A stretch of DNA of 64,000 nucleotides from an uncultured Candidatus Binatia bacterium (GTDB lineage Bacteria > Desulfobacterota > Binatia > Bin18). Within the stretch, counting starts at the first letter, position 1, and each line of letters begins with the position of its first letter. The stretch spans positions 3,715,338-3,779,337 of the forward strand of contig OY282457.1 of assembly GCA_958296235.1 (NCBI GenBank), written 5' to 3'. This document shows, in pieces, positions 45,312-52,880 of this stretch. Under the pieces are notes generated by a model that was not told the origin of the DNA, did not search any database, and worked only from the letters and a program-made list of their open reading frames with translations. The translations under genes were made by a program, and so were the position numbers.

Positions 45312-45587
45312 ACACTTTTCTCCAGGGAATATACAGAAACAACTCGAAACTTGTCGTAGTCTTCCTCTGCGCCGAGTATGCAGAAAAGGAATGGTGCGGG
45401 CTGGAATGGCGGGCAATAAGAGACATCATCAAGAGGAGAGACAGTGCACGAATTATGTTCGTGCGCTTTGATGATGCCAACGTTGACGGCGTTTTCTCAA
45501 TCGATGGGTATATTGACGGAAATCGCCATGAGCCTGCCAAAGTTGCAGAATTCATCCTAGAACGTCTAACTCTTCTTTCTTAGTTTT

Positions 45588-45622
45588 GTAGGTCGGATTA
45601 ACGGAGCGGAATCCGTCACCTC
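45588..45622 (+). repeat. Palindromic repeat, copy 1 (left of the restriction-modification genes)
   Basis: A 35-bp element GTAGGTCGGAT..AATCCG..CACCTC. A second copy at 49021-49055 in the same direction matches at 30 of 35 bases by eye. In copy 2 the arms GTCGGAT and ATCCGAC form a perfect 7-bp dyad; here one arm base differs. The two copies enclose the endonuclease and methyltransferase genes. Between 45623 and 45765 no gene was seen. Confidence 0.7.
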
Positions 45623-45765
45623 TTCTACCTTCCCACCCTCTGAGGGCAAGAATGTAGACCTTGGTAGGGGACATGGCAGACAACGTCTAGATACCACCAT
45701 TACCGCTACGGTGGGATATGGGCAGCCTGGCAATGCTGGGAAAGGTTGAGAAATTCCAGTAACTT

Positions 45766-46668
45766 ATGAAGGAAGCCCTCCGCTCGCATGACAAGCAGCC
45801 TTCCAGCCTGTATCAACATTATGAAACCATGAACACTATACAAATCGTCGAACGAGTATACGCGGAACTATCTGCGAAGATAGTACAAGGAGTTATCCCA
45901 ATTGCCCTGCAGCCTCCTGCGTTGGTCGGCACGGTTCAGGACGACCCTTTCGACTCTTGGGTAGGGGGGGCGATCGGGCGTACTCTTCCAGATATTGAAG
46001 TCTTTCATGCTGGGAAATTGACAACGCCCGATATCGTGTTGCGACATAGACCCAGCAACTCAATTCTGGGGCTTGAGGTAAAGAAGCTTATTCAGCAGGT
46101 CAATGGGAAGGACCCCAGGGGCCTAACAATCGATTACAATAGCTGTCTTCCCTGTGGGAAGGCCCTTATGAAAGTTGGACGAGATACCGTAGAAGTCCCC
46201 TGCTTCTACCTCTTTGCCTTACTGAGCCATGATAGCTCCTCGATAGTCACCTCTATCCTCATGGATGGTGATTTTCTCAATTACGATTTTGATCTGCACA
46301 AGGACGCAAAGTACGCAAATCAAAGCGAGTACGACCATGGTCCATACGGAGAAGGGTCCGTCCGGCACCGACGTATGTACACCTATCCGAATCCACTCAA
46401 TTACAAACTGAATTTCTTTCATCTGCGTCACATACTCGTCATCAAGCAGCACGATCTGGCTGCCCTCGCTGCACGGGACGCCCTTTGCACGGACCTTATT
46501 GTCAGAGATGACAAGTATCAGAATTCTTTCCACTACATCGTGATTGACAACTCTACGAGACGCCCACTCCCTCTCGATCAACTGCCGGTTCGACGGGATA
46601 TCTTTCAAGCCTGTAAGTCCCGACAGCCACGAGAGCGGACAGCATCCATGCCCCAACTCCTAGAATAA
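45766..46668 (+). CDS. Probable type II restriction endonuclease (PD-(D/E)XK motif)
   Basis: A 300-residue protein not closely recognised by name. The motif PDIVLRHRPSNSILGLEVKK contains Asp89, Glu104 and Lys106 in PD...ExK order, as in many restriction nucleases. It lies 4 bp upstream of a DNA methyltransferase gene on the same strand, which makes restriction the most likely role. The start is uncertain: ATG 45766 or the internal ATG 45829; neither has a clear ribosome binding site. Lower G+C than the flanks suggests horizontal gain. Confidence 0.7.
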   Translation: MKEALRSHDKQPSSLYQHYETMNTIQIVERVYAELSAKIVQGVIPIALQPPALVGTVQDDPFDSWVGGAIGRTLPDIEVFHAGKLTTPDIVLRHRPSNSILGLEVKKLIQQVNGKDPRGLTIDYNSCLPCGKALMKVGRDTVEVPCFYLFALLSHDSSSIVTSILMDGDFLNYDFDLHKDAKYANQSEYDHGPYGEGSVRHRRMYTYPNPLNYKLNFFHLRHILVIKQHDLAALAARDALCTDLIVRDDKYQNSFHYIVIDNSTRRPLPLDQLPVRRDIFQACKSRQPRERTASMPQLLE

Positions 46669-46672
46669 TTTC

Positions 46673-48850
46673 ATGCCAAAACTTATAGAGAACGCCTTTC
46701 CGTTTGCGGAACTCTCGCTCGTAGCCGAGCGGGAATCCTGGCGTAAAGAGGTCTATCGCCCTGTTTATTATCTCCATAAGTGGTGGGCTCGAAGGCTCGG
46801 CTCGGTCTTTCGTGGAATACTGCTCGGCGCGTGTTTAGAGGATGGTGAGGACTTCTGGGATCGCTTTTACAAGAAGAATACCTTTGAGAATACTGTTGTC
46901 TTCGATCCTTTTATGGGGAGTGGGGTTACTGTCGGCGAAGCCGTCAAACTCGGCTGCAAAGCCGTAGGGCGCGACGTCAATCCAGTCGCGTATCTCGCCT
47001 GCCGCGCAGCACTTTCTCAATACAGCGACGCTGAGGTTCTCTCTACATACCGGCGTTTGGAGCGGGCTCTTGCTCCGAGACTTCTCAGTTACTTCCAAAC
47101 CAGAACGAGGACCGGCCAGACTGCGACCGTTTTATACTATTTCCTCGTTAAAGTTGTCTCTTGCCTGGAATGTGGAAAAGAGATTGACCTTTTCAAAACA
47201 CGAGTCTTCTCCAAAAACGCGACTCCTCAGAAAGACCCTTCGGCGCGTGCCCTCTGTCCTGGCTGTGGCGCTGTGAACTTTACCGTTTACGATGCTGAGC
47301 GCGTCAGGTGCCCAGGGTGTTCGCTGACGTATAACCCTCAGCACGGGAATATCAGCGGAGCGGAAGTTCGTTGTGACGGCTGTCAATACGCATTCCGCCT
47401 TATCGAGAGGATGAAGTCTCTTGAGGGGCCTCTCCCCTTTCGGCGTTACGCAAAGCTACTCCTGACAGAGAACGGGGAGAAACTCTATGAACCGATGAAC
47501 GAATTCGATGGGGAGATTGAGCGCCAAATAGCAGAAGAGTTTGCTGCGCTCTCAAGCCGTTTCCCCGTTGTGGATATCAAGCCCGGCTACAACACCAATC
47601 AGATGCTGAACCACAACTACCGGTATTGGCATGAGCTGTTCTCCGATAGGCAACTCGTCTGTATCAGACATCTTATTGAGGCAATCAAAGGTATCGAAGA
47701 CCCAGACTTGAAGCTCCTTTTTTCCTGCCTCTTTTCTGGCACATTAGAATTCAACAACCTGTTCACCTCTTTTAAGGGTGAAGGGACAGGGGCCGTACGG
47801 CATATGTTCTCTCACCATGTCCTCAAACCGGAGATGATGCCTCTTGAGGCGAATATCTGGGGAACGCCTAAGTCTTCCGGAGCATTTTCAGGCTTGTTCC
47901 GGTCGCGTGTTGAAAGGGCGCTTGCCTACAAGGCCGACCCGTTTGAACTCAGACTTCATGCGTCAAGGAGTATGAAGGTCGGTGGTATCAATCAGCCTGT
48001 CTCTGTAGAGCTGGCGGAGAGCTTTGCGCAGTTCGCCTCACAGCCGAAGACAGCCTATCTGACCCTGGGAGATTCCAGTTGTATCGATATCCCCGATAAG
48101 AGTGTTGATATGGTCGTTACGGACCCGCCTTTTTTTGACAATGTTCATTATTCGCAACTTGCCGATTTCTTTTACTATGGGCTCAATCAAGCCCTGGAAT
48201 TCTCCGCCACGACGACTACGAGATGTACGGAGGAAGTCCAAGACACTGACCCTGAACTCTTCACCAGAAAACTTACCTCAGTTTTCGCCGAGTGTCGCCG
48301 TGTCCTCAATGATAAGGGCTTGCTTGTTTTTACCTATCATCATGCCCGCCACGAAGGCTGGACCGCTGTCCACCGAGCAATCAGACATGCCGGCCTTGTC
48401 TGTACGCGAGGGTATCCGATAAAGGCCGAGATGTCCGTTTCAACGCCGCTGCAACAGGCCACATCTCCAATTCACCTGGACCTCATCCTTGTCTGTCACA
48501 AGGATAAGCAAGCAAGGAGAAGTGGTCGATTCAGTCAGCCGCTACGTCCGGCGATCGATGTGGCGAAGGAACAGGTATCCAGGCTGAAATCGACTGGCAT
48601 AAAAGTATCGCTTGGTGATGCAAAAGTCATACTGATGGGCTGCCTGCTATGCGAAGTCCACAAGATGCAGAATCTCGACCGTGAGGAGAGATTCCTGGAG
48701 GAAGTGGAGCAGAACCTCGACACCTATGTTGCTCAGGTCATTTCTGCAAAAGGGGAGGTACTCTACAAAGCCAAGGCAGCCGAGCAACTGCAACTGTTTG
48801 AGGAACTGGGGCAATACTTGGCGGATCAAGAGAGAGGGGTGGCGTCTTAA
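46673..48850 (+). CDS. DNA methyltransferase with zinc-ribbon motifs (COG1743-like)
   Basis: A 725-residue SAM-dependent DNA amino-methyltransferase. The SAM-binding motif is VVFDPFMGSGVTVGEAV near residue 77. The catalytic motif is VVTDPPFFDNVHYS near residue 482 (DPPF). Between them a region with four CxxC pairs (CLECGKE, CPGCGA, CPGCSL, CDGCQY) forms zinc ribbons. The order I then IV with the target region between fits alpha-type amino methyltransferases or a COG1743-like type. It protects host DNA from the preceding nuclease by inference. Target sequence unknown. Confidence 0.85.
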   Translation: MPKLIENAFPFAELSLVAERESWRKEVYRPVYYLHKWWARRLGSVFRGILLGACLEDGEDFWDRFYKKNTFENTVVFDPFMGSGVTVGEAVKLGCKAVGRDVNPVAYLACRAALSQYSDAEVLSTYRRLERALAPRLLSYFQTRTRTGQTATVLYYFLVKVVSCLECGKEIDLFKTRVFSKNATPQKDPSARALCPGCGAVNFTVYDAERVRCPGCSLTYNPQHGNISGAEVRCDGCQYAFRLIERMKSLEGPLPFRRYAKLLLTENGEKLYEPMNEFDGEIERQIAEEFAALSSRFPVVDIKPGYNTNQMLNHNYRYWHELFSDRQLVCIRHLIEAIKGIEDPDLKLLFSCLFSGTLEFNNLFTSFKGEGTGAVRHMFSHHVLKPEMMPLEANIWGTPKSSGAFSGLFRSRVERALAYKADPFELRLHASRSMKVGGINQPVSVELAESFAQFASQPKTAYLTLGDSSCIDIPDKSVDMVVTDPPFFDNVHYSQLADFFYYGLNQALEFSATTTTRCTEEVQDTDPELFTRKLTSVFAECRRVLNDKGLLVFTYHHARHEGWTAVHRAIRHAGLVCTRGYPIKAEMSVSTPLQQATSPIHLDLILVCHKDKQARRSGRFSQPLRPAIDVAKEQVSRLKSTGIKVSLGDAKVILMGCLLCEVHKMQNLDREERFLEEVEQNLDTYVAQVISAKGEVLYKAKAAEQLQLFEELGQYLADQERGVAS

Positions 48851-49062
48851 TTGCGGTGGCGCGCCCTAGAGCGTTTTACGCTAGTCTGTAGCCGTGCCGG
48901 GGGCTCCCGTCCTGCCGGACGTGATCCGGCATCCAGCCGGCGGGGGGGCTGGGGGCCTGGATTCCTGCTTCCGCAGGAATGACAGGTGGCTACACAGCAT
49001 CGTAATTTGCCCTAGTCACTGTAGGTCGGATGAGCGAAGCGTAATCCGACACCTCGCACGTC
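48851..49062. repeat. Intergenic repeats: 'ggattcctgcttccgcaggaatgac' (48957-48983) and palindromic repeat copy 2 (49021-49055)
   Basis: The 212-bp gap after the methyltransferase holds a G+C-rich stretch and two repeat types. 48957-48983 is a near-palindrome (CTGGATTCCTGC and its partner), found again reversed at 55685-55711. 49021-49055 is the second copy of the 45588-45622 repeat. No coding sequence was seen. Confidence 0.7.
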
Positions 49063-50355
49063 TCACCGCCGCACGCCCGGCGTCTCTACCGGCAAGCCGC
49101 GACCCCGCCAGGTCATATACAATTCGAGATTCACGTAGGCGTCAGCCCCGTGGGCCAGGGGTTGAGCGCGGATTGCGGTGTTGCACCAGGCAAACATGCG
49201 GTGCGTCGACCCCAGCGTTTGCCAGCTCAGCCGATAGACGGGGAAGCCGTTGGTCTGTCCCTGGCTGACGACCTCACCCCGCAGGCGTTGCCCGGCATAC
49301 TCATCGTGGCACTGGCTGCACGCCATGTCGAGCTGGCCGCGACGGCGCATGAAGAACGCTTTGCCGGCCTTGAAAAACGGCGCGGCCGGTCCCTCGATGT
49401 CCACAGCAAGCGGCATTCCGCGTGACTGAAAACTCACAAAGGCGCTAAGCGCCAGCAAAGCTTCGGATTCATACGGATAGGCTTCGGCCTGGAGCTGCTC
49501 TGTGCGACAGCGGTTAATCTGCTGCTCCAGATTGATGAGTTTTTTTGTGCGTGGATCGAATTGCGGATAGCGTGTCCGTACTCCGCGCATACTGGTTGCC
49601 GCGTCTCCATGACAACTGGCGCACGCCTGTTGGCTGTGGCCTTGGGTCTGGTCCCATAACGCGCGGCCACGTTCGACCCATAACATCCCCGGATTGCCAA
49701 ACGCATCATCCTGTAACTGTCGGTGTTCCTCCGACAGATAAGTATAACCGGAGCGACGGCCTGCGACGCGGTATGGAGAAGTCTCGCGCTGCGGACCGCT
49801 CGGAGTTTGGGAAGCCTGTGCAGCCTGTGGAGCGTCCTGACGAAGGGTCAAGAGATAAGCCACAACATCTTCGATTTCCTGCGCGCTGAGGATCGGCTTG
49901 CCCCGGTAGGCTTCGAGGACGGAATGCCGACCCGCTACCGTATGATACGCCGGCATGATGGAGTGGGGGTTTAGCGCTTTGGGGTCTAGCAGCCGCAGGC
50001 GTAACCCAGCCGCAGTCGAGCGACTCCCAATATTATCCAAGGGCAGCCCCACCGTGCCGTGGAAGCGGCGTTCAGGCAAAAGAGTAAACGTGTCAACATC
50101 TGCCTGCCTATTGGAAGACACGTTTACTCTTTGCGGCAGGGTGTGACACACCACACAATCGCCGCGCTCCCGGTCGAGCACAATATGCCGCCCCCGCTCC
50201 GCATCACCGGGCTGGTCGGTCAACGGGGTGGAAACCCCTTTATGTCGGGTCTGCGGGCCGTCGAACTGCTGATTCCCCTGAGCGTAGAGACCGCTCAGCA
50301 AAAGAAGTCCGCTCCACACCTGAATGACAAAAGCCTTCCAATAGCTTCCATACAT
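49063..50355 (-). CDS. soxXA: Fused SoxX-SoxA sulfur-oxidation cytochrome c
   Basis: A 430-residue protein (ATG 50355, AAGGCGA upstream). After the signal peptide (VWSGLLLLSGLYA), the SoxX part has a haem site CVVCH, and NPHSIMPAY with the axial Met. The SoxA part starts near residue 195 (SGYTYLSEEHRQLQ), with haem sites CASCH and CSQCH and the active-site Cys in FAWCNTAIRAQP. It ends GLPVETPGVRR, as SoxA does. SoxXA joins thiosulfate to SoxY. Separate soxX and soxA genes are usual; here they are one reading frame. An insertion sits in the SoxX part (50076-50134). Confidence 0.93.
   Translation of the reverse strand: MYGSYWKAFVIQVWSGLLLLSGLYAQGNQQFDGPQTRHKGVSTPLTDQPGDAERGRHIVLDRERGDCVVCHTLPQRVNVSSNRQADVDTFTLLPERRFHGTVGLPLDNIGSRSTAAGLRLRLLDPKALNPHSIMPAYHTVAGRHSVLEAYRGKPILSAQEIEDVVAYLLTLRQDAPQAAQASQTPSGPQRETSPYRVAGRRSGYTYLSEEHRQLQDDAFGNPGMLWVERGRALWDQTQGHSQQACASCHGDAATSMRGVRTRYPQFDPRTKKLINLEQQINRCRTEQLQAEAYPYESEALLALSAFVSFQSRGMPLAVDIEGPAAPFFKAGKAFFMRRRGQLDMACSQCHDEYAGQRLRGEVVSQGQTNGFPVYRLSWQTLGSTHRMFAWCNTAIRAQPLAHGADAYVNLELYMTWRGRGLPVETPGVRR
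50076..50134 (-). repeat. Palindromic insertion inside the SoxX coding region
   Basis: Two arms, 50079-50093 (AAAGAGTAAACGTGT) and 50118-50132 (its reverse complement), are separated by 24 bases. Outer bases match except one extra A. The palindrome encodes about 20 extra residues (RVNVSSNRQADVDTFTLLPE) between CHTLPQ and RRFHGTVG, where SoxX proteins normally have CHxLPE..F directly. It keeps the frame, so it may be a selfish palindrome tolerated in the protein. Confidence 0.7.
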
Positions 50356-50368
50356 CGTAGTGTCGCCT

Positions 50369-51646
50369 TTACCCAAACGTATCGGCAGTAATATTGTCGT
50401 ACCACGAGCGCGCATAGGACGCTTCGAGCGAGCGCGTTGTCTCCGGCGCGTCAAGCGGGCTTGTGCCGCTTGACCCTGGGACAACCTGAATCGTGTCGTT
50501 CTCAACGGTATACACAGCACTGACAGAGATACCGTAGTCGGGCGCAACCAGGCTGTAGCAGGTATTCATCAATGCCGGTCGTGCCACCGGCTCGCCCCGG
50601 AGCAGAGCCACAATGGCCGCGGCGCAGACCTTGGCCTGAGTATTGGCGCTAAAGGCGGATTTGGGCATGGGGCTGGCGATTGCTGCGTCGCCAATAATGT
50701 GAATGTTGGGGTGTACGCGGGATTCGAATGTGCCGCCGTATACGGGGCACCAGCCCGTGCCGGCATCGAGGCCGTCCGCCCGCGCAATCGCCGCCGCGCG
50801 CTGCGGGGCAATGATATTGGCCACTGTCGGTTTATACTCGTCAAACTCCGTGCGAACGAGGCCGGTTCGTGTATCGACCTGGGTGACCCGCCCGCCCTGC
50901 GCGCCCGACACCCATTCGAGCAGGCCGGGATAGCGCCGCTCCCACGCGGCCAGAAACAGCTTGTCCTTGGTAAAGCTGTCCTTGGCATCGAGCAGCAAGA
51001 CTTTTGATTTTGGCTTATGGGTTTTGAGATAGTGGGCGATCAAACTGGCCCGCTCATACGGCCCTGGCGGACAGCGGTAGGGCGTTTCCGGCGCGCTAAT
51101 CACCACCAGCCCGCCGTCTTGCATGGCGTCCAGTTGACGGCGCAGCCGCCGCGTTTGCGTCCCGGCCTGCCAGGCGTGCGGGAACACGGCACTGGCTTCA
51201 GCATCGTAACCCGCTATTGCGTCCCAGCGCAGTTCAACACCGGGGGATAAAACAAGTTTGTCATAAGCTAACGTATGTCCGTCACTAAGGGTGAGTCTCT
51301 GCGCGGTCGGGTCAAGTCGGTCTGCCTGGGCCTGGACAATCTGTATGCCATAGCCTTCCCGGAGCCGTTGGTAGGTATAGGTCAACGAGGTGAGCGGACG
51401 GAGACCGACCAGGGCCGCGTTGCTGAACGGACAGGTGATAAACTGAGGCTGTGGAGTCACCAGAGTGACCTTCAGGCTCGGGTCGGCCAGGCGTAAATAC
51501 TTTGCGCAGGTCGCCCCGCCAAAACCACCGCCAACGACGACGACCCTGGCCGGGGTATTCGCCCGCGCTCTGCCGGTCAGCGGACGAGCAAAGGGCAGGC
51601 TTGCGGCCAAGCTGAAAAATTGACGGCGGGTGAGATAAGGGGGCAT
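50369..51646 (-). CDS. fccB: Flavocytochrome c sulfide dehydrogenase flavoprotein (FccB/SoxF-like)
   Basis: A 425-residue FAD protein with a Tat signal (LTRRQFFSLAASLP). VVVVGGGFGGATCAKYLR binds FAD. The redox-active Cys pair is seen in FITCPFSNAALVGL and GTGWCPVYGGTF, as in the sulfide-oxidising FCSD. NIHIIGDAAIASPMPKSAFSANTQAK near the end fits the family. The cytochrome c encoded just downstream in the same operon is the likely partner subunit. Confidence 0.92.
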   Translation of the reverse strand: MPPYLTRRQFFSLAASLPFARPLTGRARANTPARVVVVGGGFGGATCAKYLRLADPSLKVTLVTPQPQFITCPFSNAALVGLRPLTSLTYTYQRLREGYGIQIVQAQADRLDPTAQRLTLSDGHTLAYDKLVLSPGVELRWDAIAGYDAEASAVFPHAWQAGTQTRRLRRQLDAMQDGGLVVISAPETPYRCPPGPYERASLIAHYLKTHKPKSKVLLLDAKDSFTKDKLFLAAWERRYPGLLEWVSGAQGGRVTQVDTRTGLVRTEFDEYKPTVANIIAPQRAAAIARADGLDAGTGWCPVYGGTFESRVHPNIHIIGDAAIASPMPKSAFSANTQAKVCAAAIVALLRGEPVARPALMNTCYSLVAPDYGISVSAVYTVENDTIQVVPGSSGTSPLDAPETTRSLEASYARSWYDNITADTFG

Positions 51647-51658
51647 AGGTTAAAGGTC

Positions 51659-51730
51659 AAACGGTGCGGGGCAAACGGTGCGGGGCAAACGGCGCGGGGC
51701 AAACGGTGCGGGTTAAACGGCGCGAGGGCA
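51659..51730. repeat. Tandem repeat of a 14-bp unit between fccB and the cytochrome c gene
   Basis: The unit AACGGTGCGGGGCA occurs about five times with a few changes (51659-51730). It sits in the 110-bp gap between the cytochrome c stop (51757) and the fccB start (51646), so it lies in the leader of fccB in the operon. It is not a CRISPR: unit and spacer lengths do not fit. Confidence 0.75.
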
Positions 51731-51756
51731 ACCACAGGGGGTTGCCCCTACATTGG

Positions 51757-52062
51757 TCAAGGTGCCTGCGCCCTTGCAAAATATGCGGCCACCGCCTCGA
51801 CATCCGCCTCGCTCAGTCCTCTGGCAATATAATTCATTACTGTCCCCTGACGCTCTCCGGTCCGAAACGCCTGCATGGCCGCCCTGAGGTCCTCGGGTGG
51901 CAGCCTGTCAAGCGCAGGAATGGCCCCCTGACTCTGCCCGTCAGGACCATGACAGGCCGCGCACGCCTGCGCCCAGGCCGCGCCGCGCTCAGAGAGAGAG
52001 GCTGCGCTCGCGAGGGCCGGGACGGCCAGCAGGCTGGCAAGCAGGACAACAAAACGTTTCAT
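51757..52062 (-). CDS. Small periplasmic cytochrome c (FccA/SoxE-like)
   Basis: A 101-residue protein from ATG 52062 with a signal peptide (FVVLLASLLAVPALASA). One haem motif, CAACHGPDG, and a likely axial Met in VMNYIARG. The size suggests a single-haem class I cytochrome, as the FccA-type partner of FCSD. It overlaps soxZ by 4 bp (ATGA), so translation is coupled. Confidence 0.85.
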   Translation of the reverse strand: MKRFVVLLASLLAVPALASAASLSERGAAWAQACAACHGPDGQSQGAIPALDRLPPEDLRAAMQAFRTGERQGTVMNYIARGLSEADVEAVAAYFARAQAP

Positions 52063-52382
52063 TCGCTGACCGTGAGGGCGACGCGCTCGGATGTCGTGAC
52101 TCCAGTGTCGTCTGTCCACACACACACCAGCTCGCCCGACGCTTCCGCGGTGGTAAAAAATGAGAAGTACGGATTGGCGGCAATACCGGGAAATAACTCC
52201 GCATGGAAAACCTCCGCCCCGTTATACACACACCGAACGGTATGCACGATGTTTTTGGGAATCTTCTGGCCCACGTTGTTATACCGGAAGCCGGTTTCCA
52301 TAGGGTGACGGATGAGCAAACGCACCTCAAAGACCGCTCCGCGTTTGACAACCCCAGGAACTTTGATTCTCGCCTTGGCCAT
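52059..52382 (-). CDS. soxZ: Sulfur carrier complex protein SoxZ
   Basis: A 107-residue SoxZ with the usual sequence KARIKVPGVVKRGAVFEVRLLIRHPMETGFR and ANPYFSFFTTAEASGELVCVWTDDTG. It forms the complex with SoxY that carries sulfur intermediates. The soxY gene lies 15 bp upstream. Confidence 0.95.
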   Translation of the reverse strand: MAKARIKVPGVVKRGAVFEVRLLIRHPMETGFRYNNVGQKIPKNIVHTVRCVYNGAEVFHAELFPGIAANPYFSFFTTAEASGELVCVWTDDTGVTTSERVALTVSE

Positions 52383-52397
52383 GCCGTATGGGTCCGG

Positions 52398-52880
52398 TCA
52401 GCTTCCCTCAACACAGGCCGCGGCTGTGACAACGACTTCCGCGCTTGCCATCCAGGCCGTGCCGTCGTTCATGACCGCAACCGCCACAACCTGCTGGGTG
52501 CCGGCCAGTCGAATCCGGGTGTGTACCTCAGCCCGTCCGGCCCGCGGCCCCAGCGAGAAGCGGGCAATAACTGGTCTGGGGTTCTTTTCCGAAAAAATAT
52601 GAATCCGCTTCACATGGGCCTGGGGCGTCATCGGACTCTCGACCCGGACCCGCAACCGGACGGAATGACCACTTTCGGCCAGGGTGGGCAGGCTGAGGCT
52701 GACGCGGCCGACTTGGGGCATGACCCCTCCAGCTGCCTGGCGAATGAGCGGCGCGAGCTTCTCGGGAAGCGCGTCTGCCGGACACGCCTGCCTGAGCGGC
52801 ACGAGCAGGCCGCCCAGGCAGCCCAGCAGACCGACGAGCGCGCGCCGTCGTGACAGGCGATCAGGCTGGGCGTAAATCAT
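52398..52880 (-). CDS. soxY: Sulfur carrier protein SoxY
   Basis: A 160-residue SoxY with a Tat signal (LSRRRALVGLLGCLGG). The body NPRPVIARFSLGPRAGRAEV and TRIRLAGTQQVVAVAVMNDG fits. The swinging-arm Cys that binds thiosulfate is seen near the end, in VTAAACVEGS, but the canonical GGCGG tail is replaced by AACVEGS. The start overlaps the end of iorB by 20 bp. SoxB and SoxCD are not encoded in the window, so sulfate release from SoxY is not explained here. Confidence 0.9.
   Translation of the reverse strand: MIYAQPDRLSRRRALVGLLGCLGGLLVPLRQACPADALPEKLAPLIRQAAGGVMPQVGRVSLSLPTLAESGHSVRLRVRVESPMTPQAHVKRIHIFSEKNPRPVIARFSLGPRAGRAEVHTRIRLAGTQQVVAVAVMNDGTAWMASAEVVVTAAACVEGS

Larger units (their letters stand above)
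43678..45583 (+). pseudogene. TIR-domain protein gene interrupted by an IS5-family element
   Basis: The first part (43678-44439) encodes 254 residues: an unknown N-terminal domain of about 210 residues and the first half of a TIR domain (INFEVALSFPGEKRAYVSKV). After the IS element the frame resumes at 45311 with DTFLQGIYRNNSKLVVVFLC and runs to the stop TAG at 45581-45583, including EKEWCGLEW with the Glu expected at the NADase site. Joining at CTAG gives a 344-residue protein in one frame across PNL-DTFLQ. TIR proteins in bacteria often act as NAD-degrading effectors in antiviral defence. G+C is lower than the flanks, suggesting transfer. Confidence 0.9.

Noticed and set aside
51659..51730. 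Repeats as a possible CRISPR array
   Set aside because: The units are 14 bp and follow each other directly, with no unique spacers.
51664..52308. Open frame of 214 codons on the plus strand
   Set aside because: Antisense to the cytochrome c and soxZ genes, starting in the tandem repeats; not protein-like.
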